Position numbers and translations under genes: made by a program. From Polytrichum commune (Eukaryota; Streptophyta; Polytrichopsida; Polytrichales; Polytrichaceae), in NCBI GenBank assembly GCA_950295325.1, contig OX485803.1:74477554-74541553 (forward strand): 64,000 nucleotides of DNA. Reading direction: 5' to 3'. The notes under the pieces were generated by a model, which had not been told where the DNA came from, ran no database searches, and saw nothing but the letters and a program-made list of their open reading frames with translations. Of the stretch, positions 23,900 through 33,779 are shown one piece after another (the stretch's first letter is position 1; each line of letters begins with the position of its first letter).

Positions 23900-26090
23900 G
23901 TATGTGCAGTCTGTAGTGGACCTGGGAGGTGTAAGGTTGGCGCACAAGAAAATGGTTTGAGCGCGTTCCAGTCAGGTCTGTGGAGCGCACACTTGGATGT
24001 GCCGCAGAAAAGAGCTCTTCTGTGGGGGGAAGAGCTTTAAATACCTTCCCCCCAATGGTTCAAAATCCCTTGGATGCTATTTAAAAAGCGGATTCTTGCC
24101 GCCTACTTTGACCTAACAATATGCCATTCCATCCATACGTAATATATAAATAGCATTATGTATGGAACATGTCTTGTGTGCACGCAACATATTGTAAATC
24201 TGTAAATCCGTCGCACACCTTAGTTGTTACCAAGGTCGCACGAAAATATGTCTATATGTCTATATGTCTATATTTATATGTGTATATATATATAATTTAT
24301 ATTATACTATTATATTGTTTTATATATGGGTTATTATATTATATATATATGGGTTGATGGGTTAACATTGAGTATTAAATTATTTGCGACTAAGGTGTGA
24401 AGTCCAAGTGAATTGATGAAGGTCTAAGTGATATATATATTTATACACACAATGAGGTAAGAGTGGCTAAGAACATATTGTGGAATCCCCTAAAATTGTA
24501 GGTATCATATGATTTACAAAAAAAAAATGCTTGTAATATGGTCACCAAGTGCATGAATACCAATAAAAAGTCGCTTAATCCATAATGGTTTGTGCTAGGT
24601 AGATTGAGGACATTTGGAACTTGAGGCTCACCAAACATTGGCCCATATTAATATGAATCATTGTTGCAATTTATCATTGGTGAAAATTAAAGTTTAATGC
24701 ACTAGTATTCGATCGTTAGTTCAAGTTGACACCTAATTAAATGACTTGACGTCCAATTGGAAATTCACTTTAGATCCACCATGGTGTGGAAATGGATAAC
24801 TAATTTGGAATGGTGCATACAATAGTATGCACTTACAATTATATATTTGTATTATTTGCAATAAGAAGTATGTGCATGACCATAGCTTAAACTGTTGATT
24901 TAAGTTGAAGTCTTAAACCATTCATGTTATAATAAGACTAAGTATGTATTGTGTGATCAAATTGCACTCAAAACTATTAAGGTGAAAGGGCTAGCATTTC
25001 AAAATTCATTCTTCACCCCCTAAACCAATGTTTTATATCAAAATGACAATTATTGGCATGAGTCTAGATTATTATAGTTGCTATGACCCAAATAAAGCAA
25101 TTTCCAATCGATCCAATATTGGTAGACCATTTTGACATGATGCGCATAGACCACAACATGGCCATATATAAGAAAGATTGGTAAGATAAAAAGATGTAGG
25201 ATTTAGGGTTTGGGGTTAGGGTATAGAGTTTGTGAAAGTTGTCTATGTGGTTTCCGGGCTTAGGGTTTAGATCGTTACTTCAATGCATTATATACACAAA
25301 CAATATCGACTCCTAAATAATCCATATCGCACTAACTTAATTTATGGGAAGCTCATACTATCAATTGATACTACTAGCAAAACATGCGACCACATGGCTA
25401 AAATACACTACACTAAATATGATATTTAGTGTTTGATTGTATAATATAGTGTTGTTACACTATCATGGTCAACACTAAATTTCAATTCTTTGATAATTAG
25501 TGTTGGACATATTAAATGGGCCATCACATTTCCTACTACCATGTCCTTTATGCTTTTATGATTGTTAATTGTTTTTTTCATATTAATTTCCTTACACAAA
25601 ATTTGTGCATGCGACATCCACATATTACCATTATAGTTGAAATTAAGTGTTTGAGTTCGCAATGAATAGTAGTTACTTTCATAGGGTTAGTGATATTTAG
25701 TGTACTATGCGTTTGTATTTAGAATATCTAACACTAAATATCATATTAAGGGTGGTTCAAGCTAACACCTCATTAAATTAATAACATCGTATTGAAAATT
25801 GAATTTTCATCCACCTCTTGTGGAGATTCAGATAGCCCCTCTCCACAATTCAAATTGAGTCATTTATATATGTAATATTTATTTGAGGAACCATTGAACA
25901 ACTTTAAAGATGTCTCGTTCATGAAAACGACATTTGCATCTTGGGGATGGAATCTTCATCAAAAACCTACTAAATGACATGAATTGTTAAATACAAATTC
26001 TCTGAACATACTTTTCTAAAATATGTTTACAAGGAATCCTCCCATTTCCTATTTCATTTTTCTTGAACCCTCATCCCTCCATGTCCCCAT
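23900..26090. other. Intergenic interval between the two divergent accessory genes
   Basis: No gene and no palindromic site. It contains an AT-rich TATATG stretch (24240-24360) and a MITE-like element with ACACTAAATATGATATTTAG termini at 25408-25760. If the flanking genes belong to one element, their promoters should lie here or at its edges. Confidence 0.5.
25408..25760. mobile_element. MITE-like element with ACTAAATAT termini
   Basis: Left end CACTACACTAAATATGATA and right end CTAACACTAAATATCATATT; internal AACACTAAATTTCA and ATTAGTGTTGGACA repeats. It shares termini with the foldback element at 16441-17253. Confidence 0.5.
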
Positions 26091-26091
26091 G

Positions 26092-26275
26092 CTATCCTGT
26101 CATCCCCATCCCCTCCCCTCCCCATCCCATCCCATCCTCATCCCCTCCCCATCCCATCCCATCCTCATCCCCTCCCCCTCCCCATTCCCTCCCCATTCCC
26201 CCCATCCCCATCCCCCTCCCCCTCCCCATTCCCTCCCCATTCCCCCCATCCCCATCCCCATCCCCCATCCCAGCC
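26092..26275 (+). repeat. C-rich (CCCATCC)n-type repeat
   Basis: Units of CCCATCC, CCTCCCC and CCCCATTCCCT in tandem. The Pro/His/Ser/Ile-rich ORFs across it on both strands are low complexity. A GC-rich block with GCCGCCGCTTGGAAACCCTA follows at ~26285, resembling a plant promoter or leader edge. Confidence 0.85.
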
Positions 26276-26455
26276 CTCGCCAGTGGCCGCCGCTTGGAAA
26301 CCCTAGCGGCGCCGGCTACCTCCCCGCGCCCATCTCTCTCCTCCTCATTTGTCATTTGGAGCAGAGGAGGAGAGGAGCTCTTAGGTGCGGCGAAGCCCTT
26401 GCCAATTTTAGAGCCTCATTGTGAATGTTGTTTTGTTGTGTTGTCAGAACCTTGA

Positions 26456-26720
26456 GAGTAGGAAAGCTTGAGAGGTTGAAAGTTATAGAAAGCTTGAGAG
26501 GTTTAGAGTTTTAGAAAGATTGAGAGGTTGAGAGTTTTAGAAAGGTTGAGAGCTTGAGAGTTTCTGAAAGGTTGAGAGCTTGAGAGTTTCTGAAAGGTTG
26601 AGAGCTTGAGAGTTTCTGAAAGGTTGAGAGCTTGAGAGTTTTGGAAAGCTTGAGAGCTTGAGAGTAGGAAAGCTTGAGAGCTTGAGAGTTTCAGAAAGCT
26701 TGAGTTTTCTGAAGCTTGTG
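26456..26720 (+). repeat. ~26-bp minisatellite (GAGAGTTTCTGAAAGGTT type)
   Basis: About ten units of GAGAGTTTCTGAAAGGTTGA plus GAGCTT, with variants AGAAAGCTTGAGAG. It is probably part of the untranslated leader of the composite gene, between the GC-rich block and a possible splice donor at 26938. Confidence 0.75.
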
Positions 26721-27264
26721 AGTTGTGTACATCAGGGTTTGTGTAGGATTTGCATATAAGTTGTGAAGGCTTGAGAGTGTGAGAAAGGAGTGAGGGTAGA
26801 AGAAATTGCAATTGAATTTGCAATTGAAAGCGAATTCAGCGCTTTTGAAAGACAATTTGGTGTGCATTTGTGAGGATTTCTGGATTTCTCAGTAGGAGGC
26901 AGGAGGTTTTGTGTGCAACAATTCAATGTGAGTACATGTTTCCTTTACAAATCACTCCTTCACAATCTGAAATTGTTGTTTGATGAATTCATTGTGATTT
27001 GTTTTATGCATTATGAGGTATGGCATGTTTTGTATGAAATAACACTTTCCTCTTCATTCTGAATTATCAATCACTGACTCGCAATTTTGTTCTGATTCCA
27101 TTTTTCACTTGTGTTTCATCATTCTGATCACGAGTTGCAGGATCATGAACAATGCAAGATCGCAACATTCATACCAACATATATATGTATATGTACATAT
27201 ACATATACATATATGTACGGATACATGTATATAAATAAATATACCATTTTCTAATCCCAGATGA

Positions 27265-27837
27265 CCACATTTACGAACGTTCGTTCGTAAATGTGGCGTG
27301 AATACACCCCTTACCCCACAAACATATACGAACGTGCATTTGTAAATACGCACCTCACCCTCCATTTTTACGAACGCACGTTCGTATATTCGTCTATACC
27401 CTGTACATCAGGCAAATCCTCAAATCAAATTACACATACAAAAATACGAACGAACGTTCGTAATCACAAACTATAACAATATACCAAACCCTTCATGGTA
27501 ATTGTCTGCATTCCCTAGTAGCATAATTTACGAACGCACGTTCGTAAATAAGAACTAAAGTATTAATTCACCTATTTAGAAGATACTCATGGAAATTATA
27601 ACAATCCTCGTGGAAATTAGATAACCCTGGACAACTCGTAGACTTGTTTAGAAACAATACGAACGCACGTTCGTAAATTTGTGCCAAATATACCTTAGCA
27701 ACCACATTCTTTACGAACGATCGTTCGTAAATGAAATCAGCGAAGACATCATTAAAACTCCTCACGGGAATCCATAGCCAGCGTTCATTGATTAGTATAT
27801 ACGATTTGCTTGTCAATTACGAACGCTCGTTCGTAAA
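27265..27837. repeat. Palindromic site cluster B1 (8 sites)
   Basis: Sites at about 27265, 27325, 27367, 27444, 27528, 27657, 27710 and 27816, all in the putative first intron. The first has arms extended to CCACATTT/AAATGTGG. Central dinucleotides are TT, TG, CA, AA, CA, CA, AT, CT. The 27325 copy is decayed on its right side (CATTTGT). Confidence 0.9.
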
Positions 27838-28836
27838 CACAATACTAAATGTTTATGTGCTCTGCAGATGGCTAGACCGAGCAGGAGCGCCATTGAGATG
27901 TTCGCAGTGCAGATAGATCAGCTACCAGAATCAGTGTCCGACCCCAACGGAAACAATAATTATGTCCCCAAGGAGGACTTCATTGGGGAATGGACGGCAC
28001 TGCCAGAGAAGACATCAGACGGTCTTTTCTGTCTTCGCTTTACCTACGAGTTGGAAACGACGCCGGACCAACCAGAGCAATGGGTGCAGATGAAGACTTG
28101 GGAAGTAGAATCAATTGAGGCACAAGGAGATTATGTGATTTTAGACATGAAAAACAAGAAGGATCACATTAACCTCTTGTTAGAGTACAGGAGACATAGT
28201 TTCTCCTACACATACGCAGAAAATAACGTAGTGGTTGATGCCAAACACTTCCTCAAGGACCTCTTCACGAAGTACGCCCTGAGCTCGTACTGGACAGCAA
28301 GGAAGTTGTCCGCGCTCTCATTGAATATCTCCAAGTACAATAGCGCGGTCGCCGAAGCCAACAAGAAGAAGAAAAGCCCACAAAAACCATCCACATCTGG
28401 GGCAGGAGGATCGAGAAGTGCACCCAGGCCGGTGCCTTCCGCGAGCAGGGTGACGGGGGGTCCCAGCCGACATTCCACGCCATCGAAGAGGTCCCGGGAC
28501 GAAATGGAGAGGTCTGGGGTAACAGAGGGCGCTGAGGTGAGCTCTCCTCCCGTGATGCCAACCCCTTTAAAGAAGGGTGAGAATCCAGATGCAGTAAAGG
28601 CAACGAAGATCCTACGAGACTTCAAGAATTACTCGAAGGATTGCTGGCCCATGGGGCGCCACTTCACGTTCAACGTGGACTGCTTCAAGTGCGAAAAGTC
28701 CCCCAACAAGTGGGTGGTAAGGTCTCGCGAGAGCGGTGGGGTGAAGTGGCAGATCAACAACCTCATGAATAACGTCAAGTGGGATAGGTAGACCGTCTGC
28801 GTCATGCCCAAAGGGCTGACATCCTGACCGACAGAG

Positions 28837-29160
28837 ATGGATTGGCCGCGAATCCATAATAGAAAATTCTGGATTATAGATGGTCAGCACAGCTTGGAGG
28901 CATCGCAACAGATCCTCAAGGATGACAACTTCCAGCACGAGCTGAAGGCTGACCTGCGGTACTGGAAGGCGTTCTTGGTCTGGTCGGACGATTGGGACAA
29001 GCTGCGCAAGATTTCAACCTTCCTGAACTCCGGGAACAAAATCAAGGCGTTCGAGGCTTCGTGGGCGGCTAACATAGTGGCTGCGAGAGACATCTGGGTG
29101 GCACATGGATGCCCACCAAAGGAGAGGGAGAATGCCAAGAACCAGTCTCCCCAATGGAAG
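28837..29160 (+). other. DGQHR-like domain region of the composite gene
   Basis: Starts with MDWPRIHNRKFWIIDGQHS and runs through a helical region (DLRYWKAFLVWSDDWDKL). The hydrophobic strand followed by DGQH resembles the DGQHR signature known from DndB-like and ParB/Srx-fold proteins; here the Arg is Ser. It lies directly after the two in-frame stops, so if they are real it could be translated only by re-initiation at 28837. Confidence 0.5.
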
Positions 29161-29166
29161 GTGAGT

Positions 29167-29246
29167 TTATAAATGAACGTTCGTAAAGTATTGGATTCAC
29201 GAAAACATCAATTACAGACTTAATTTACGAACGTGCGTTCGTATTA
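29167..29246. repeat. Palindromic sites in intron 29161-29276 (2)
   Basis: A decayed copy (AAATGAACGTTCGTAAAG) begins at ~29171 and a good copy (TTTACGAACG, TG, CGTTCGTATT) at 29224. Both fill most of a 116-bp intron. Confidence 0.85.
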
Positions 29247-30621
29247 TGTGCAACACTGACATCTTGTTTTGTGTAGGCATTTTGCGATGCTATGGTAGAC
29301 AAGTTTTCTTCCATTGATATGAAGTCCACCACCACCAAATCTGTGCTTGAGCATGAAGGGTGAGCTCAGACTGATCTGCTACAACAGGGACACATGGGAC
29401 TTGTGGACCCAGTTTTTTGATGCACACAGCTCGGGCGATTTGGTCAATCCCGACACGAAGGAGAAGTACAACATGGAAAAAACCGGTGAAGGGCCCCCAC
29501 TACTGAGGGAGTTCTTTAGACACCTCCAGGGATTGACGGAGTCAGAGCTGAAGAGGTGTGCGATTCATGTTCTTGGGAACACCGTGGGAAGAAACCTTCC
29601 CTATCCCAAGATCTTTTTGAAGAGGCCAAAGCACAAGCCCGGCACGTACTCTATCAAGGAGTGGTGTGACCACCGGAAGCTGAAGACTGCTGCCATGAGA
29701 GAATTGAGCGTACTCGTACCAGAGTACAAAATCTTTGAAGTCGACGGCGACATCAACTGGCCGCAATGGCAATTGTTAAAGGTTGACTGCAACATCAACG
29801 GAGCCTCCATGTGCAGTCTGGTCAAGGAGCACGCCTCGGTTTTGAAGTTGAAGGGGAATAAAATGACTAAGAAAACCAACACGGATCCCCATGAGGTAAT
29901 GTTGCACATAAAATTTTTGGAGAGGAAGAGGAACGCCACATTCGAAGGAGTGGCAAGGTTTTGCGTGATGACCTCCGGCGTGGAGAGGGTCACATTTTCC
30001 AAGTGGGACGGCACCATCAGCAGGGCCGAGGTGAGGGAGGATCGACGGGGTTGCCCATTTGCCCTGATCGATTTCAGGGGGATCCCGGGTGCGTCAAGGC
30101 AGGGGGGAAGGACATTCCCTTCTACAACCCCTTCATGGCCAAGTTTATGGAGTTCAAATCGCCGGCCATGAGGGAGCCACACGTTTGGCTGTGGATAGTC
30201 GAACAGGAGAAGTTGTCGGTCGTCACAGAGTTGTACGAGCAGAAGATCAAATTCGAGTACAGCATCTTCCACAGCACGTACGTGCCAGCGAAGACGGAGG
30301 GGATCGTGGCCATCAACGAGGCCAGGGGCAACAAGCAGGTGGGAGCGGTCAGCCTGATTTTCTTGACGTACAATGAGCTTAGGGATGGGCGACCGCCTAT
30401 CAAGGCTAACAACACGTTCAAGAAAATCTACAGCATCCCGCATCCCCCTCCCAAGGATCTGCTGCAAGAGACCCTCTACACCGTCTTCCCCGCCCTGGAA
30501 CTCAGGATGGAGTTCTACGTCTCTGTATTGCAAAGTCTGGTTATAAGTGGAGAGACGGTGTACAACGTATGCGGAGGCTCCAAATTCATGTATGCGGCCA
30601 TGGTAAGTTGTCCAGGCTCCA

Positions 30622-30800
30622 TTTACGAACGCTCGTTCGTAAAGTTAACCAACTTCTCAATGTATTGTTTCACAGTCGTTGCACGTGACGCATTCATGTT
30701 TACAAACACTCGTTCGTAAACATAGCCCCCTTCGTAATGTCATGCTTGACAACTCATTGCACGCCACGCTTTGATGTTTACAAACGTGCGTTCGTATTTT
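30622..30800. repeat. Palindromic sites in intron 30603-30826 (3)
   Basis: Sites at 30622, 30697 and 30776. The latter two carry ACAAAC in place of ACGAAC, a G-to-A change at a CpG. Confidence 0.9.
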
Positions 30801-31808
30801 CTGACATTGTTGCTCTCTTATCACAGATGATGGGTCTCGTAGTCAACACATTCGTTGACGTTGTTGACAAAGAAGACTTCAAGATCCACCGTGCGAAGGC
30901 GTCGACGATGGACCTCAAAGACATCTCTATCCCCAGGATGGACTTCAGTATGCCCGCCGACGAGGGCATACCAGCCCACGATTCAAAGGACGACGAGCCC
31001 GCCCCCTCCGCCAACGTGGACGCCATTCTGCAATCCTTCGACATACCCCCGCTTCGGATCTTGCCGCCAACGACAGATCTTCCCGACCCTCAAGGGACGC
31101 CGGGTGGTTATACCGGGTCGTCCGCCGGGACAACCCTGGACATCCTCCCCGCGAGAACGTCTCTTGCGGAGCCTTTCGGAACGCCAGGCGGATGCTCGAC
31201 GTCACAGTCTCCAAGGCCCGCCGTGGTTCCGAAGATGGAAACTCTGGACATCCTCGACCAACGCTCGTATCCATCTTTGGACCTCTTCCGCAACACGAGG
31301 AGGAGGATGAAGAAGACTCCATACGTGGAGTTGCCGCCGGGAGCAATCATCGAGGTCTCGGACGAGGACGAGGGGGACATGGACATCATGGCCGAGCTTG
31401 GGGTGGACTACGACAAGAACAAGCAGGTGAAGGAGGAGGCGCTCACCGTCGTTGAGCTCAACGCCAAGCTTGAGGCGAAGATGAAGGAGGAGATGGTTGC
31501 AGCCCAGGAGGAGAGCGCCAAGCATCTGGCCAGGCTGCAAGAGCAGCTGAGGGATTCAGCGGCCAAAACCGACGCCATCTTCAAGATGCTCAGAAACATG
31601 CAGAGCTTCTATGCGCCGGTCCAGCAACTCTACCCCTTCCCCCCTGAAGGATACCCCTCACAGCCCCCACCTCCAGTCATGTACCAAGGAGGGCCTTCCC
31701 ACCAAACAGCGCCACACCCAACGCCGGCGGGAAGTCCATTGCCCCCGGAGGTGACGGCAACCACCTCAACCTCCCACGATGCAATCACGGCGGTGCTAAG
31801 GGAGGACG

Positions 31809-31836
31809 AAGATTTACGAACGCGCATTCGTGAATC
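31809..31836. repeat. Palindromic site inside coding exon 3
   Basis: A copy with arms GAAGATTTACGAACG and C-TTCGTGAATCTTC lies in frame and encodes EDLRTRIRESS. The outer arm bases pair as well as the core. One of only two sites in exon sequence. Confidence 0.85.
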
Positions 31837-32185
31837 TTCAGGTCCGGCAGTCCTCACCCCTCCCCCTTCAAGGGTAGGACTGCCCACAGACACTGACGTC
31901 GTCCCAAGGGTTGTAGATAGGCGGGGCGATGACATTGCGCAACACACTGACATGGTCATTGTGGAGGAAACGCAGGGGAGCCCCAATGACGCGGCAGGTC
32001 CACGTGGGATGGACGTGGAGAGCCCTGGCCAGGGACGACATCCATCCCCGCGCATGGAGGATGTCCCCATGGAGAGACTCGACCTTGGCGGGGACGACGA
32101 CGTGGAGCTCATCCAACAAACCCAGTCGTCTCAGGAGGAGCGTCCAACGGATGTCATGGAAGCAGAGGCTACTGCCCCAATGGAT

Positions 32186-32323
32186 ATTACGAACGCGCGT
32201 TCGTTAATCAAAGAGGTAACTCATTTCTGAGAATGCCACATGTTTTACAAACGCGCGTTCGTTAATCAAAGAGGTAACTCATTTCTGAGAATGCCACATG
32301 TTTTACAAACGCGCGTTCGTAAC
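32186..32323 (+). repeat. 58-bp tandem duplication carrying palindromic sites at a splice donor
   Basis: The unit holds ACGCGCGTTCGTTAATCAAA, GAG|GTAACTCATTTC and CACATGTTTTACAA. It occurs twice in full with a third site start; the period is 58 bp (32193, 32251, 32309). The first copy has the exon 3 donor at 32216, and the second copy repeats the same donor at 32274. Confidence 0.85.
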
Positions 32324-32610
32324 ATCACTAACCCCGTGTTGTTTTCTTGGCGCTTCAACTCCATCGACATCACGTTGCCTGCGCGAGCCTTTTTCTACGT
32401 GATCCCTTAGGCCGATCAATTTTGTAGGACACTGTATTTTTTCCTTAGGAAACTGTGATAGATTATCACGCGAGACAATCGTACACATTCACCGAATTAA
32501 TATATGAGCAGACGATCTCTGCTCGCATCCCCTCAACTTATTGCATATTCTCGCATCTTGTGTTGTCTATGTTCTTCCGCGTCTTTGCATTCTTTGCTGA
32601 CTCACCTGTC

Positions 32611-32765
32611 TCACGAACGCTCGTTCGTAAAAATGTGTGACCCCGTCTCGACCTCCTTCGCGAACGAGCGTTCGTATATGTATGTGCATCCGCGCTCACG
32701 AACGAGCGTTCGTAAATGATGCGCACTGCCCTGCAGCCTTCATTCACGAACGGTCGTTCGCAAGT
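32611..32765. repeat. Palindromic sites in intron 32216-32897 (4 further sites)
   Basis: Sites at about 32611, 32658, 32696 and 32743 with arms beginning CACGAACG or CGCGAACG rather than TTACGAACG. The left outer base is C here, so this subgroup has less symmetric outer arms. Confidence 0.85.
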
Positions 32766-32897
32766 TTGCCCTTGTGCACATTTGCCTTGCACCCTCCTTA
32801 CTTCCTCCTCTTTTCCCATAATGCATCGTCTTTATTTTCAACGCACAAATTTCATTATTGGATCATAGAATTAAACTAGTCGCGTTGTTCATCACAG

Positions 32898-33665
32898 GAC
32901 CCCCCGGAGATAGGTCGCAACCCCTCGACCAGTGGACCTCGAACCCGGAACAAACCTTTCCTCGTTTTTTACCTCAACGGGGTGTTGTGTCACACCCAAC
33001 ACATCCCCAGGGTTCCCACGCGTCCCTTCCGTCACCCCGACGAAAGGGACTATGACGGCGAGCTCGACACCCTCATAAACCGCAAGGCTGTCCGCGCCCG
33101 TCCTGGCCTGCGGGACTTCCTTCGCGAGGTGGTCGAGTTCGCCCACGTCGTTGTGTGGAGCTCCATGGTCATGGAGAACACGGAGCCCATCGTCGACTTC
33201 TTGTTCCGTGATCTCCCGAGCCCTTGCCTCGTCCTCGGCCAAGAGGAATGCGACGAGCTGTTCGACGAGAAGGGTCAACCGGTGCCCAAGTTTGGCGGTC
33301 GAGGCGGAGGACAACAATTCGTCAAGGTCCTCCGTTCAAGACTCTGGCAAGGCGTCCCCCGTCTGCAGGGGACGCCCCACGGGTGGTGGCCGACTCCTGA
33401 GAACACCGTACTCATCGACGACAGCCCCACCAAGAGCGTCTTGAACCCCCCGGGCAACGTCATCTTCCCGGACACTTGGACCGGCGATAGGCAAGACACA
33501 TTTTTGGTCGATAGGCTAGCCCCCTACCTTAGAAGGCTCGTGCTCCACGCCGGTAGCATCCCATTTTTTGTTAGGTCCAACCCCTTCGGCAATGCGGCGC
33601 TAAGCCCCTGCGATAATGTATATAAGAGCATCATGAGGCTCGCCAAACTCAATAAATTGATTTGA
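32898..33665 (+). other. FCP1/NIF-phosphatase-like C-terminal exon of the composite gene
   Basis: After ATCACAG|GAC the frame gives NKPFLVFYLNGVLC, VRARPGLRDFLREVV, VVVWSSMVMENTEP, TVLIDDSPTKSVLNPPGN and DRQDTFLVDRLAPYLRRL, the block order of FCP1/NIF (HAD) phosphatases. The nucleophile block should read D-x-D/N-G; here the first Asp is Tyr (codon TAC at 32970), so phosphatase activity is doubtful. Ends at TGA 33663-33665. The exon could be a separate gene, but it joins exon 3 in phase. Confidence 0.7.
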
Positions 33666-33779
33666 AATTCCTCCATGTCTTTGCTTGTTATCATGTGGTT
33701 CACATATCTAATGCTTGCTCCGTTTTTGGATGTCTTTTGTTGTTGTGATTGTTGTTGTTCTTGTTCTTGCCCATAGTTT

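Larger units (their letters stand above)
26280..27867 (+). promoter_or_regulatory. Putative leader exon and first intron of the composite gene
   Basis: Inference. The GC-rich block at 26280-26400 could start transcription. AAT|GTGAGTAC at 26938 is a good donor and CTCTGCAG|ATGGCT at 27867 is a good acceptor directly before the ATG. The intron so defined carries eight palindromic sites. A second acceptor-like TTGCAG at ~27140 could split it further. A TATATGTATATG-type simple repeat lies at 27180-27240. Confidence 0.4.
27868..33665 (+). pseudogene. Composite DGQHR-like / methyltransferase-like / FCP1-like gene, 4 exons, with lesions
   Basis: Exons 27868-29160, 29277-30602, 30827-32215 and 32898-33665 all join in phase 0 with GT-AG sites, about 1590 codons. 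Order: unknown N-terminal domain (~1-170) with a basic Ser/Pro linker (KKKKSPQKP); a DGQHS block (FWIIDGQHSLEAS, residues ~335-347) like DGQHR proteins; an unknown middle; a block with SGETVYNVCGGSKFMYAA (~855-872) followed by MMGLVVNTFVDVVD, like motif I and the following strand of permuted N4/N6 methyltransferases; an acidic/Pro-rich linker with a coiled coil (EELNAKLEAK-type, exon 3); and an FCP1/NIF-phosphatase-like C-terminus. Lesions: in-frame TAG (28789) and TGA (28825), and single-base frameshifts in G runs near 29359 and 30077 that cancel each other. GC-rich coding in an AT-rich setting. Domain calls are by eye, and function is unknown. Confidence 0.6.

Noticed and set aside
26023-26455. 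Pro/His/Ser-rich frames of 130 codons on both strands
   Set aside because: They are translations of a (CCCATCC)n-type repeat.
28788-28834. A GT-AG gap that could splice out the first in-frame stop of the composite gene
   Set aside because: It is only 47 nt, too short for a plant intron, and its removal would put the DGQHS block out of frame.
30945-32112. Antisense and alternate-frame ORFs in exon 3 of the composite gene
   Set aside because: The sense frame joins neighbouring exons in phase; the others are low-complexity shadows.
23054-32765. CRISPR-like or terminator-hairpin reading of the palindromes
   Set aside because: Spacing is irregular, intervening sequence is not spacer-like, and the context is a spliced eukaryotic gene.
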